From assembly GCF_027409185.1 (NCBI RefSeq), contig NC_084469.1, forward strand, positions 99,635,835-99,699,834: a stretch of DNA of 64,000 nt, given 5' to 3'. A program made the position numbers and the translations under genes. This DNA comes from Cynocephalus volans. Lineage: Eukaryota > Chordata > Mammalia > Dermoptera > Cynocephalidae. Positions 53,401-64,000 of this stretch are shown here, piece after piece; position 1 is the stretch's first letter; each line of letters opens with the position of its first letter. The notes beneath the pieces were generated by a model that saw nothing but the letters and a program-made list of their open reading frames with translations, searched no databases and was not told the DNA's origin.

Positions 53401-56400
53401 GCAGGGGCCTTGACTGTCCTGTATACCTCTGTGTTGCCAGCACTGAGAACAAGAACAGGACTGGCTGGAGCAGGCGCTCACATGCTGGCCTGGCAGTGAA
53501 GGAAGGGACAGGTAGGCAGAGGGACGACCCCTCAGAGGCCAAGGCCACCTGCCAAGGACAGCCTGGTCTGCCTTGTGCACTGGTCAGGGCCTCCCTCTAG
53601 TGGCCGAACTCTAGAGCAGGGGGTGGGGGGCCCAGGAACAGCCCACCCCTATCCCCTCCCCCAGGGCCCTGGGACTCACTTTGATCTCTATCTGCTCCTC
53701 CATCTCCTTGCTCTTCATGGCTGCATACTCCTTCTCCAGCCTGCAGAGGGGGAGAATCAACACGGTTACTATCCCACCCTCAGGAGCTCTCCACCTCCCG
53801 TGAGCACCCTGGCTGTTCGGCACTGACCTCTTCATCTTCTTGGGGTTGTACTTGACTTGGTAGGCCTTGAGGACCAGCTTGTCTGGGCAGCTGTCAAACT
53901 GGTGGGGGATCACCCTCTGGAAGTACTGTGGGGCATAGGCGGTCACCAACATGTGGGCCCTGACCACCAGGGCCCCCTGATCCCCTGCTGCCCTGGAGGA
54001 GGTGGGGAACCAGTCTGCCTGGAGCATTGTTGCCATTTCCCAGCACAGGGCCTGGCCTGTCATGGGCACTCAGTGTTTGTGCAGTGAATCGCCTGCTTTC
54101 CTAAGCTGCCTGCCGCCAGGGTTTAGGTTTCCAGGAGAGAAGCAGGTGGGGGAGCTCCTGAGGACGAAGGCTGGGGGTGGGTGGGGTCTGAGCACAGTGA
54201 ACCTTCACAGAAAAAGGGGGGTGGACATGCGGGGGCCCCTCAAGCCTCTGCAAAGGGTTAAGGTAAACTGGGGGTGGACAGGGCTCCTGCTCCTCAGCCC
54301 AGCTGGCCCCCTCTGGCAGCGGCAGACAATGGGCACCCGTGTTTGGGACACAACTGTGGCCTTTGTGCATTCTTCCCTGAAGCACCAGCTGGAGGACGCT
54401 GGGAGGGGGCAGGGGCCTGCATGGTGGGGAAATGGCAGTGGGAGGCAGGGGTCCTCTTCTCCAGCAGGCAGGGCTGCCAGGGCAGGCTGGGGTGGGCCAG
54501 GTGTGAAGCTGCCCTAGGCCTCTCACTCCCTCTTGCGTCCTTGCCAGACCAAGTGGCTGGGACTGAAACCACATCCAAAGACTCGTGGTTTGGCCACTGT
54601 TATATTTGCCAACAGGCTTTGAGGGACCCAGAGCAGGGGGCAGGAGGGAGAGGTGGGCTCGGCCTGGGCATAGGCCTTTCTCTCTCCCTCCTGCCAGGCT
54701 GTTGGCCCTGGACTGTGTCTGGCAGAGCCTGGGGGCTCCTCAGGGCCCACTCTGGTCCCTCAGGGAGGCCTCAGGGGACAGAGCAGATGAATAGGATCTG
54801 GGATGCTCAGGAACACCACCTTTGTCCCCAGAAGCCAGGCCCTCCCATCTGGCTCTGGCCCTGCTGGCCCACCTGGGACATCCCCTCCATGTCCAGCTGC
54901 ATCAGCTCTGTCTGGTTCACCTGCAGCAGGGCGAGGCCCACCCGGAACACGATCTCCAGCCCCTGCAAAGGTGTTGGCAGCAGTGGGTCTCCTGTTCCTC
55001 CTCCCCAGGTCCTGTCTCTTCCTCCGGTCATTTCCAGGGTGGGGCATGACTTGTTCCATCCGGAGTGGACCTGGTGGGGGATGACCCGCCAGGGTCTCAC
55101 CTCATACATAAAGATGTCGAAGATGCGGGTGGCGACGGGCAGTGGGAAGGTGGTCAGGAAGAGCGTGAGGAACCAGGACGAGGCGTACATGGACGTGTGG
55201 AAGCTCTGGGAGCGGAAGTGGGTGTTGAGGTCTGGGAGCTGCTCCTGTGGGGTAGGAGGAGGCCAGGTGGGCACAGTAAGGGGGGCGCTGGGCATGACTC
55301 CCTCCCACCCAGAGGTGTTGGGCCTTGGTGCCCCTGCTTCCAGGGAACCTTCCCTGACCTGCCCTGGACAGCCCTTGACTCCCTTTCTTGGGGCTCCTTG
55401 GCACTGTGCTTGGGGGAGGCCAAAACAGCCCAGATCTTTGAATAGCACAATGGGGAAGGGGAGGACACAAGTAGGGGTGGCACAAGCTGCAACAGCTCAT
55501 GGGGTCCTCACGATCACCCCAAGAGAGAGCTTTTGAGGCTCAGGGGGGTTAGTTTGCTCCCAAGGTCACCTGGAGAGTGAGAGGCGAGTGAGGGCGGGTT
55601 GGAACACTGCCCTTGGTGAGAGCCCCTCACAGCTCACCTGGTGAAGCTTGGTGCACAGCAGTTTCACTGCCCTGAACTACAGGCTGCTGGAAAGTGACAG
55701 ACCACTGGGGAAACTGAGGCTGGGAGAGCCGTTAGGACCCGGGGCTTCCTCCTGGAGCCAGGGACTCTCTGTGCTTGGCCGAGGGAGGACTTGGCTACCC
55801 AGCCTGAGGTGGGGTCGCCTCTTCTCTGTGGGCCCAGGACACCTGCTTGCAGCACTATCAGGTCCCCTTGAGCTACAGCATGGCCTGTCATCCTAGCCCG
55901 AGGAGTGGGGCCCTGATATCCAGGCGTGTCCCCAAGCACATGGCCCCACCTGACACTGGCTTCTGGAGCAGGCCTGTGTGTACGTGTGTGTGTATGACTG
56001 TGTGTGTGTATGTGCGTGCTCTCTCGCGAATGCGGAGCTTCTGTCTGCCAGCCAGGGGCGGGCCCTGCGGGGGCTGCTATTTATAAACAGAGACGTCTGC
56101 GGCTCTCTGGGAATCAGAAGCGGCAGGCAGATAACACTTTCCCCCTTCCACCACACCTGGGAGGGAGCAGATGGGGGTGGGGGGAGCTGTGGGTGTGTCT
56201 GATTGGAGCCATTTCTACCCCCCTGCCTTAGCAGTCCTGGAAGTCCCCACTGCAATTGGGGGGCCCCGCCTTGTCTCTCCAAGCATCCTCAAGGCAGTGC
56301 TGTGCAGCCCTGTGGGGACAGCAGCCCCTCTTGGAGGTGAAACGTTCCAGCTGTGATTTCTCAGGCCTGGGATTTTCAGTCCGAGAGACTCCTGGGGACA

Positions 56401-59400
56401 GCCTAGGGTGGCACCCCTGGGTGGGGACCCCAGCCCTGCTCACCTGCAGCATGTATTCGAACTGGTAGATGCAGAGCCCTAACTCAGCCATGGTGGGCTT
56501 GAAGAGCTCCCGCAGCCGATACTCCTGCATCAGCCTCACGAACACGCAGAAGGCCTCTTCCTCGGGCATCTGGGGAGGCGGGAACTCTGAGTGCACGCAG
56601 GGTGGGGTGGGGGGACCCTGGTGTGCATGGGGGCCTGTTTCTGTTCTCTCTCTCTTTTTCTTTTTTGGTGGTTTGCCAGTATGGGGATCTGAGCCCTGGA
56701 CCTTGGTGTTATAACACAGTGCTCTACTGAGCTAACTGGCCAACCCTGCTCTGTTTACTTTCATTGAACACTAACTGTGCCTGGCTACCTGGACACTTGC
56801 AACAAAACCTACTACATATGGTTATCACTGTTTTACTGATGTAAAACCTGAGGTCGAAGTCACCTGCTGTGGGCCACCTGGCAGGAAACAGGGGAGCTGG
56901 GACTTGAACCTGGGTCTGGCTGTTGCCGGCAACCACAATGCTGTCCAGTCCCAACTGTCTCCATTCTCCCATCCTAAGCCTTCTAGTTTCTCTGGAGGAA
57001 CCCCTCAGACCCTATAAACACCACGCTGTCTGATCTGAGCCCTCCTGAGGTCCCTGTCCAATGTGGGGAGGTGACAGAGAAGGCCCTGCATGGCTGCCCC
57101 TCTAGCCCAGCCAGGACAGGGCACAGCCACTGGAGGCTTGGCCTGAAGATTGTCAGGGGTCGCAGGTGCATGGAGAGGGAGGCTCTGACCTAGGATGACA
57201 CTGCATGGAGGGAACACTCTGCTTGTGTCCACCTCTTGGGGGCACCTGGCCGCAGGCCACCTACCTGCATGAGGAGCAGGCCCACAATGAAGGCGCTGCC
57301 CTGGCAGTAGCCCACCTCCCGGTCTACCAGGGAGTACGCCTGGAAGGGAATGATGTGGTGTGAGGGCAGGGTCCTGCCCGCTCAGCAAAGCAGGCCAGTG
57401 TGGGAACTGCTCCTTCAGGAGGGGCTGGGGAGCCCTGGGCCTCACCTTCATGACGTTGAAGAGGACTTCCTGGCCCAGGCTGTCCTGGCCCTTGAAGAAC
57501 TCGTGCTCTGGGTAGGTGCGGGCGATGTCCCTGCGGATCAGCTTCTCGCATGGTGATGACATCTTGAGCAGCTCTGAGTACTGGTTTTTGACTGGCATGT
57601 CTGTGGCACTGCACAGAAGCTGCCACACGATGGCCCGGAAGTGGTGCGGGATGCCCTTTCGGATCAGTTCCTGGCCACGGGGTGGGGCAGGGAGTGGGAG
57701 GCTGGGGCTGGTCTCTGTCCCAGTCCAGCTTCCCCATGGCCACCCAGTCTAGTCCCTCCGGTGTGGTCTGCCCATGCCTTGCCATGCTGCAGATCAAGAA
57801 TCCACAGTGCCTAATGCTCTGCCCCTAATTCTTTGTGGACACTGCAGGGCAGAAAGCAAACGGGCACCAGAGTTGCTGGGGCCTATTCAACCCTACCCCT
57901 CCCTCTCCCTTGTCTCTGGGCCCTGGCAGGATACCCAAAAGTGCCTGTACATCTCCACTTCTGCCCCTTTGCCCAGGCGGGGTCCCTGGCAGGCCCTGGT
58001 GCTGCCCGGTGGCTGTGTGACCATGCTGGCTGCCTGCACTGTTGGCCCCGCCTGCCTGTCCGCCCAGCTGCCTGCACCACCTTGAGCAGCTTCTCCTTTC
58101 TGCGCCGCCACTCCTCCCACTCATTGGCGATCCGGCCCCACAGGATCCACGTGTCCTCCTCCAGGTGGCTCAGGTTGGAGGAGGCTGAGGAGCTGGACAC
58201 CAGCGAGGAGCCGCTGTTCCTCCGCGAGCCGTTCATGGAGCGCATGGACTTGGAGTCGGCTTCCAGGAGCCTGGGTGGGAAGGGCCAGCCGAGGTGGCTC
58301 CAGTGACTCTCTGGGGAGAGGGGGACCTCTGGAGAGCCCAGCTCCTCCTCCCAGGGTCTCAGAGGAAACCAGGGATTAGGTCTGTGTCGTCCTTACTAAG
58401 TGACCGCGGCCAGTGACCTAATATCTCTGAGCCATGGTCCTCATCCATCGGCCCCAAGAGGCTTCTGTGTGTGTTCCCATTTTGTGCCAAGCACTGGGTG
58501 AGCACCATGAGGCTTAGCTCATTAATTCTCAGACCAAGTCTGCAGGGCAGGTTTTGTGACAACCTATCCTTTACAGGTGAGGTGTAGAGAGGGTAGGGCC
58601 TGGCTGAGGGCATCTAGCTAGTGAGGGGCTGTATTAGCCATGTGATCTTTGGTTTTTTTTTTTTGGATGGCTAGCTGGGACAGGGATCTGAACCCTTGAC
58701 CTTGGTGTTATGAGCATCACACTCTACCGAGGAGCTAACCAGCGAGCCCTGACCATGTGTTTCTCATGCTTTGACATTGGTGACTCTGGAGGGAAGGCAC
58801 CACAGCTAGCCAGTTCCTAGAGAGAGTAATGGACCTGCCTTTCATATGCATACCTGCCAATCCAGAGCCCACCCTCCAATCTTCTCCTCTATGAGGCTCT
58901 CAACTCAGGTCCGCTACCCACCTGCCCTAATCACCCCAGGGCCGGGCACCTGAAATCTAGGGATAGCCCTTATGCCCCAGAGTCCGATACAATGATTCAA
59001 ACTAGTGAATCATAATGCTGATGACCCTGCCTCGCCTGTTCCTTCCCGCGGAAGCCACAGCAAAGGCTCCTGCCCACACCGCGCCTTGCATCTCTGTCCC
59101 CTATCCAGCCTTGGTCCTTCCCCATGGGGATGGTGTCCCTTCCTCTTGGGAACTGCAAGTAACAAACTATTTTTTCAGTGGCAGTCATCTCCTGATCTGT
59201 TGGCCTTGTCACACCTGAGCAATAATGAAACCTACGTTCTAGAACAAGGGCAGGCCGGAGGAGGAAGGCAGGAAGGCCCGACTCCAGAGTCAGAGGCTTT
59301 AGCTTCCTCCCGCCATCCACGGCTCAATAAACAGATTCACTTGACCTCTCGAAACCTTGGTCTCCTTATCCAAATGGATGGGACCAATCTGTTCAGCCAG

Positions 59401-59680
59401 AGCTGGGAGGATGAGAGGAGACATCCCTTGTCTGGCAGCTGATGGCAGCCGGACCTGTCTGAGTGTGAAGTGGCCCCAGGAACTTCTGTGTGGGGCCCAG
59501 GCTGCACCCCTGAGTCCCTCCCTGTTCCCAGGCCCCAACTCACCGGTTCTGTTCTTCGAGCTTGGCTAGCAGCTCCAGCTCATCGGGGCTGAGGTTCTCG
59601 GAGTCAGAGGTCGGGGAGCAGGTGGGGGCTGACAGGGCCTCCTGGGATGAGGAGTCAGGGCTCAGAGTGGGGCTTGCCAT
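43030..59680 (-). CDS. EVI5L: EVI5-like protein, TBC-domain Rab GTPase-activating protein
   Basis: Nineteen coding exons: 59544-59680, 58081-58270, 57446-57670, 57265-57339, 56444-56569, 55101-55244, 54873-54962, 53828-53925, 53680-53740, 50383-50436, 49300-49332, 48117-48257, 45962-46090, 44352-44492, 44074-44229, 43830-43976, 43659-43754, 43478-43573, 43030-43314. Together 2,424 bases, 807 aa (796 without the 33-base exon). The start has a perfect Kozak context (ACCATGG). Residues 1-100 are Ser-rich and disordered. The TBC domain (about 114-300) has both catalytic fingers: IRRDIAR with Arg160 and YCQG with Gln197. Residues about 355-700 are coiled coil, and the end is acidic (SSDSEADELAAPYSQGLDN). 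TBC proteins speed GTP hydrolysis by Rabs; EVI5L is reported to act on Rab23 and affect primary cilia. The 5' UTR continues upstream through an acceptor near 59725-59730; its promoter is outside the window. Confidence 0.97.
43179..43200 (-). repeat. EVI5L: (GCGTGG)n coding microsatellite in the last EVI5L exon
   Basis: Three to four hexamer copies (plus strand cacgcc) encode alternating Gly-Val, giving GVGVGVG. Human has one GV pair fewer as I remember, which accounts for the two extra residues here. Confidence 0.75.
44690..44850 (+). repeat. Possible MIR fragment
   Basis: The cttcatctgtaaactggg start and following layout resemble the 3' half of MIR. It is a weak match, in an EVI5L intron. 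Confidence 0.4.
45638..45670. repeat. (TG)n microsatellite
   Basis: A run of TG dinucleotides broken by one gcat, in the EVI5L intron between the exons at 44352 and 45962. Confidence 0.85.
46091..48116 (-). other. EVI5L: EVI5L intron of 2.0 kb, no feature of note
   Basis: GC-rich single-copy-looking sequence; a weak MIR-like stretch near 46990-47100. No further exon recognised: frame passes cleanly between the flanking exons. Confidence 0.6.
49300..49332 (-). CDS. EVI5L: EVI5L 33-base microexon
   Basis: The exon encodes ESAALADRLIQ between CAG and GTACTG splice sites, in phase 0 on both sides. Including or skipping it keeps the frame and changes the length by 11 residues in the coiled coil. 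Human EVI5L has two isoforms of 794 and 805 aa as I recall, which differ by exactly this amount. Confidence 0.9.
50655..50753 (+). mobile_element. tRNA-Ile-like SINE, monomer
   Basis: Forward monomer: gctggctggttagcttac, gtagagcgtgg, gtttggatccccataccagcc and a poly(A) tail. The target duplication is not clear because both flanks are A-rich. Confidence 0.88.
51420..51560 (-). repeat. Possible MIR fragment
   Basis: The ggtggggaaactgagtcag start and the layout that follows resemble a reverse MIR. Weak match, in an EVI5L intron. Confidence 0.45.
51740..52245 (+). mobile_element. LTR-like repeat, copy 1
   Basis: Parallels the copy at 58790-59215 over most of its length: gctagctaattcctagagatag, atccagagtccagac, cgccccagggccagg, tgttccttcctgcagaagcc and ctcttgggaactgtaagtaataaac. 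The AATAAA near its end and the repeated layout suggest an ERV LTR, but I cannot name the family. It lies antisense in an EVI5L intron. Confidence 0.55.
52655..52711. repeat. (GAT/GGT)n and (TAA)n microsatellite
   Basis: Imperfect gatgatggt units are followed by seven or so taa units, next to a MIR. Confidence 0.85.
52712..52862 (-). repeat. MIR SINE
   Basis: Reverse MIR with the ggtcacacagctgg and ctgggatttgaaccctgg blocks. It lies in an EVI5L intron. Confidence 0.85.
53180..53500 (+). repeat. L2 3' end
   Basis: L2 wording: gctgccttggtccttttgcacctg, ccacattctattttagtggtttat, and gaaggcaggggccttgactg. In an EVI5L intron, antisense. Confidence 0.75.
55510..55720 (-). repeat. MIR fragment
   Basis: Reverse MIR layout around gctcaggggggttagtttgctcccaaggtcacc. 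EVI5L intron. Confidence 0.6.
55974..56022. repeat. (TG)n-rich tract
   Basis: TGTG runs with interruptions (gtacgtgtgtgtgtatgactg), in an EVI5L intron. Confidence 0.8.
56655..56747 (-). mobile_element. tRNA-Ile-like SINE, monomer
   Basis: Reverse copy with T-rich head, ggtggtttgccagtatgggg, and gagctaactggccaaccc. The flanking duplication is not clear. Confidence 0.85.
56775..56950 (-). repeat. MIR SINE
   Basis: Reverse MIR: ggttatcactgttttactgatg, ggtcgaagtcacctgc and ctgggacttgaacctgggtc. EVI5L intron. Confidence 0.8.
58400..58630 (-). repeat. MIR SINE
   Basis: Reverse MIR layout: cattttgtgccaagcactggg, ctcattaattctcagacc and tttacaggtgaggtgtagagag. EVI5L intron 1 region. Confidence 0.65.
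58645..58750 (-). mobile_element. tRNA-Ile-like SINE, monomer
   Basis: Reverse copy with a long poly(T), gatctgaacccttgaccttgg and ggagctaaccagcgagccc. The short duplication (gccatgtg / accatgtg) flanks it. Confidence 0.88.
58790..59215 (+). mobile_element. LTR-like repeat, copy 2
   Basis: Second copy of the repeat at 51740: cagctagccagttcctagagag, caatccagagcccaccc, caccccagggccgggcacc, tgttccttcccgcggaagcc, and ctcttgggaactgcaagtaacaaac. Same orientation as copy 1 and again in an EVI5L intron. Confidence 0.55.
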
Positions 59681-60549
59681 GGTGGGCAGGCTTGTCAATG
59701 GCGAGTAGGGCTGGGTCACAACTCTGTCTGGGGGCCAGAAACACACATGATTGGCATGGGGTGGGTGCCCACCCATCCTGATGGCTCTGGGCCAGCCAAG
59801 CCTGCCTGCTCACCATCAGGACATTTCGTCACATGGGCTGCCCACCTCTCGGTGTCCCCCTTGTCCCCACATGCCCCAGCCCCCCAACAGCCATGCTGGC
59901 TCCTTCTTGTCCAGACTCTAGCTACTGGGATCTCTGCCTTTGTAGCCAGGCCAGACACCTGGATGGAGACAGGAGTACCATGGCCAGGACCCGAGCTGTC
60001 CTGCTGTCCCTGTGCATGAAAGCCAAGGCCCAACTTGACATCTCTAATCTGCAGCAGGGCCGAGGGTAGAGGCTACTGTCACTCAGGGCCCCAAGGACCC
60101 TGCTGGGGACTTGGGGGTATAGAGCCCCTGCTTCAGTGGCCCTTCCTGACCGCTTGGCCCATCTCCTGCTGCGGCCTGCCCTGGGATCCCTGCATCAGCA
60201 TCTGACCTTCCCCATCTCATCAACCAAAGTGGGCTGCTGGCACAGCCAGAAGCAATTATTCTCAACTGTTAATTGTCTAGCATTGCCAACGGCCGGAAGA
60301 GTTGGCTCCCCTTGCGCTGGAAAGCCAGGACACGTCAAAGTGCTGGGAATCTGTGTCCTGGAGGACACAGAGCCAGGGCTGTGGGCTCTGATCAGAATCC
60401 CTATCTCACCAGCCATGTGCCAGGCAAATGCCAGGCCCATATCTTGCCCTTTCAGGGTGTGGTCTGGTCAGACCCTTCTGGGGGCTTCAAGGACACTGGC
60501 CTCTTGCCTTCTACCAGCCTGGTGGAAGACAGATCAGCATCATGTTGAA

Positions 60550-60770
60550 AACAAAGGCTCCAGGCTCAAATGGACATGTGTCTGAAGCTTGGCTCCCCCT
60601 CAATCAGCTGTGTGACCTTGGGCCAGTCACTTGCCTTCTCTGTTCACTGTAGATTGGGATCATGTAGGACTTACCCCAGAGGATAGCTGTGAAAACTGAG
60701 CACACAATCACACATAGTGTTTAGAACAGTGCCTGACACTTAATGATTGCCCCATAAACATCGGCTGTTA
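60550..60770 (+). repeat. MIR SINE
   Basis: Forward MIR: cagctgtgtgaccttgggcc, cagtcacttgccttctctg and the tagaacagtgcctgacac tail. Confidence 0.85.
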
Positions 60771-62069
60771 CTGTCCACCCTGGGGCCAGTGCTGAAGTCC
60801 AGCTGGGAGCCGGGTACTGGGCTCTGCCACTACCTGTGTGGGGACTGCGGCGGGATTGGCATCACTTTGGCCGGGGGTTCTAGAGGCTAGAAATGGCTAT
60901 GCGAGGGGCTGGGGACAATGTCCTTCTGCCCAGTCATGCTTCTGTGCCACTGGGCCCCACCTGACCTGGCTCTGACAGCTCAGCCCACAGGGGAGGCCTC
61001 GCTGGGTCCCTGGAGTGGGGGGGCATTTGGCCTCCTAGGTGGCAGGGGGATAGGGGCAGGACAACAACAGACCGCTTTACACCTGCCAGGCCATTCTTAG
61101 ATCACTAGGCACCTTCCCGCAGCCCCTCCAACACCTGATGGCCCACCAGTTGGCTGGACTTGACCCTGGCCATGCACTTGATTCCCGTCCTCCTTCCCGT
61201 GTTGGTCTGTTATGAGGTAGGAGAGGGGGTGCACCATTCCTTTTTCACCTCATGGGGGGCCCAGACCCCTCCCTCCCCAGGACTCTATGGCTCCCTGGGA
61301 CCACTGGTTCTCCCTTTGGCTCCCAAGAGCTCCCCCAGTTGTTGGGTGCTTAGGGCTCTGGATTTTGGTGAGTGGTAGAAACCTTCTCCCATCGCCCAGC
61401 TAGCCTGGGACCACCTGCCCTAAAGACCAAGCTGCCCAACCAGGAGTTAATCATTCCTGAGAGAAGGACAGTGGGGGCCTCCTGCAGAGTCAAAGTCTGT
61501 GGCCAGCGGGTTAAGAGACGGGAACTGTGGACAAGAAGTGCTGAGTGGAAGATCTTTCTGGGCAGGGAGGGGCTGGTGAGGCACCCTCAGGGTTGGCGGG
61601 ATGGGGAGGTGGTGGTGGAGGTGAAGACGGGAGCCTCAGGACCACAGTCGGATGTAGGGAGCAGTGAGAGCTCTGAGAAAGACCCCATGTGGCCAGGCAG
61701 TGGCCTGGGGCCACTGTCTCCTTGCTGAGCTGAGGGGATCCAAGCCTCAGAGAGTGTGGGCCCCACCCTTATTCCCCACAAGGAGCCACACAGAATGGTT
61801 TGACTCTGGGTTTCTGATAAGAAAAAAACAAACTAAAAGCCCAGAGGCCATCCACTAGCAGAGTTTGTTCAGCTATTTATCACATATTAGTGTGTATTTA
61901 TATGTGAAATGTGCATTTCATGCAGGAAATAAAATGTATTAAATACACAGGGTTGAAATTTGCAGTCTGAGACGGAGGAACCTTTTGATCTCACCGGAAC
62001 TTTCTCTTGGCTCATCTCCAGACTCTCTAAACACCGCCCAGCCCTGAATACTGTCCTCCTGAAGCATGA

Positions 62070-62545
62070 GCACGCATGCGCGCACACACACACTTGGACA
62101 CAGTCTCTCATACCCCCCACATACTCATTCACACCTTCCACACACATACAAACTCTCTCACACATATACACGCACACTCAGATACACACATGCTCACACA
62201 TATGTACACAGACACACTCTCATGTATGCATACACACAGTTGGACACACATCTACTCATGCATGTTCACATTCCCACAAACAAACAAAACAACACATATA
62301 CACTGGGGCACACAAAACATACACGCTCATTCACACACACTCACACCCACCCACCCTCACGCATACAAACTCTCTTACACACACACATATACTCAGATCC
62401 ACACAGACCCATATGCATTCATCACACTCTCTCCAATACACACACACTCATACACATTCACACTTACACGCTCTCCCATACACTCTCACACTCTCTTACA
62501 CACATACACATGCACACACTCATTCTCACACATACACTTCCTGCA
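62070..62545. repeat. CA-rich low-complexity block
   Basis: About 475 bases made of acac, actcac, acatac and catgc words, nearly without G on the plus strand. It supports three overlapping spurious open frames rich in His and Thr. It looks like an expanded and diverged CA microsatellite. Confidence 0.88.
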
Positions 62546-63540
62546 CCAACCAGACCTTGCCACCCTGGGAACCAAGTGAGTTTGGGATGCAGCCTGGCTT
62601 GTGGCTGTCCTGGCTCTTGGGCATCCCTGCTCCCCCCTCCAGAGTGCCACGACTCTCACTGGCTTGGTCACTTGTTCCTGGCTCTTACTGAGGGCCATTT
62701 GGGGGCTGGGCACTGTTCCAGGCAAGTGGAGCAAGGGAGACGAGGCCCCATCTCCAGGGGACATGCAGCCACATCCTCTTGCTGGACAGGAACTGGCCTC
62801 TGAGTCTGGGGTCCCAGCCTCTCCACACCCTCAACATCAATACTTCACTCTGCTCCACCTCAGCCACCCCAACGGGGGTCCCAGCCCCTGCAAAGCAGGC
62901 AGTCGGCCACCTGCCCCTGTTCCTGCTGGCACCACTGCTCACCATGCCTCCACGGGGCGGTCCACAGCTTACAAAGCTGAGCCAGGCCACAGGGGTGGGA
63001 AGATCCCTTGCTGGAGGCTATATGGGGGTGCAAGGGCAGAAAGGTCTGGATGCTGGGCATCTCTGTGCTCCCTTCCCCTCTCCCTCTCAGGGGCGTTTGG
63101 ACACTCCTGGTCACACTTCCTCCTTCCTGAAGTCCTCTTCCACCTGGTTAATGAGGCTGGGCTCTTGGTTCTCCTCTTACGTCTCTGGCTAGGGCTTCTC
63201 AGTCTCTTTCTCCATAGGTGCTGCCCTTGGCCTCAGCCCTTCATGCCCTTGGGAGGGTCTCACTCTCAGGGCTTAAATGACTAAATATATGTTGGTGATT
63301 GTGAAACCCTCATCTCCAGCTTTCCCTTTCTCCCAAGCCCCGGCCAAGATTGCCAAAAGGTCCCCAAACAGCTCCATCAGCCCCCCACCCAACCACCCTT
63401 CACAGGTTCCTGTGTCCTCCCCTTCCAAGGCAGGAATCGCCCTGTCTTCCCAGAATGTCCAGGGAAAAGAGACCAAGAAACGATCACCCAAACTTTTAAT
63501 CACAGATAGAGATAAACAGTTGGAATAAAAGGTACGGTAG

Positions 63541-63636
63541 AGGGCTGGCTGGTTAGCTCAGTTGGTTAGAGCACGGCCTTGTAACATCAAGGTTGAGCAT
63601 TTGGTTTCCTGTACTGGCCAGCCACCAAAGAAAAAA
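63541..63636 (+). mobile_element. tRNA-Ile-like SINE, monomer
   Basis: Best preserved A-box: ggctggttagctcagttggt, very close to a tRNA-Ile 5' half. The end is gtactggccagccacc with a short A-rich tail. An imperfect duplication (ggtacggtag / gatatggtag) flanks it. Confidence 0.9.
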
Positions 63637-63649
63637 GATATGGTAGGAT

Positions 63650-64000
63650 GGAAATCAGTCAGGTAAATCCTCAAAAACTTAAACATGGAATTGCCATATA
63701 ACCCAGCAATTCCACTCCTAGGTATCTAACCAAGAGAACAGAAAACATCCATCCACACAAAAATTTGTATACCCACGTTCACAGCAGCACTGGTCACAAT
63801 AGCCAAACAGTAGAAACAACCCAAATGTTCATTGATGGATGAATGGATCAACAAAATATGGTCTATCCATATAGTGGAATATTACTCAGACATAAAAAGG
63901 GATGAAGCACTGATACATGCTATGACACCAGTGAACCTTGAGGAAATTAAGCTCAGTGAAAGAAGAAAGACATGAAAGGTCACGAAAGGTCACACATTCT
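63650..64000 (+). mobile_element. L1 3'-end fragment, runs off the window
   Basis: Forward L1 sequence: attgccatataacccagcaattccactcc, cacaatagccaaacag, gatgaatggatcaacaaaatatgg and gaatattactcagacataaaaagg. It continues past position 64000. Confidence 0.9.

Larger units (their letters stand above)
59730..63540 (-). other. Region upstream of the first EVI5L coding exon
   Basis: Presumably the 5' UTR intron of EVI5L. It contains a MIR at 60550-60770 and a long CA-rich low-complexity block at 62070-62545. No CpG island or coding exon is seen, so the EVI5L promoter is expected further right. Confidence 0.5.

Noticed and set aside
62066-62803. Overlapping 243-, 245- and 167-aa His/Thr-rich open frames
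   Set aside because: They are translations of the CA-rich low-complexity block in three frames, with no codon or domain signal.
63541-63636. A possible functional tRNA-Ile gene
   Set aside because: The 5' half resembles tRNA-Ile well, but the element has an A-rich tail, flanking duplication and ten sister copies, so it is a SINE. The anticodon arm does not fold properly.

Overview
This window is nuclear DNA of a placental mammal. All five protein-coding genes have introns with GT-AG boundaries, and MIR, L2, L1, MaLR and hAT-type repeats fill the spaces. Gene content and order, left to right, are TGFBR3L(-), MAP2K7(-), LRRC8E(-), PRR36(+), EVI5L(-). This is the gene order of human 19p13.2 read from the opposite strand, so the locus is syntenic and uninverted internally. 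The species is not human: there is no Alu, and the lineage-specific SINE is a tRNA-Ile-like element found as monomers and dimers. That is the description of the CYN-SINEs of colugos (Dermoptera). A horseshoe-bat-type lineage is the alternative I could not exclude.

Region 1 (1-13.8 kb, minus strand): TGFBR3L (6 coding exons, 286 aa, inhibin co-receptor-like membrane protein) lies about 0.4 kb downstream of the poly(A) signal of MAP2K7. MAP2K7 has 11 coding exons and encodes 419 aa, the dual-specificity kinase that activates JNK. Its promoter is a GC-rich block at 13.1-13.8 kb with NRF1-like palindromes and a YY1-like motif over the start codon.

Region 2 (15.9-22.6 kb, minus): LRRC8E, a subunit of the volume-regulated anion channel, with 2 coding exons (795 aa) and a probable non-coding first exon near 22.4 kb.

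Region 3 (22.6-34.4 kb): no host gene recognised. It is a repeat graveyard: one complete MaLR provirus-like element on the minus strand with a perfect 5-bp target duplication, two MaLR elements on the plus strand (one complete, one without a 3' LTR), old L1 pieces and five of the eleven tRNA-type SINEs in the window.

Region 4 (34.4-39.4 kb, plus): PRR36, a proline-rich protein of 1,048 aa whose central exon is a degenerate tandem repeat, driven from a CpG island.

Region 5 (41.8-64 kb, minus): EVI5L, a TBC-domain Rab GTPase-activating protein, 19 coding exons, 807 aa when a 33-base microexon is included. It converges on PRR36; its promoter lies beyond the right edge.

The genes are independent (kinase signalling, ion channel, Rab traffic, receptor); I see no operon-like or defence system and no new system. 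The points most worth checking are the microexon, the PRR36 repeat, the nested MaLR cluster, the SINE family and an unexplained C-poor, AT-rich block. All exon boundaries were read by eye from frame, splice sites and remembered human proteins; no alignment was run.
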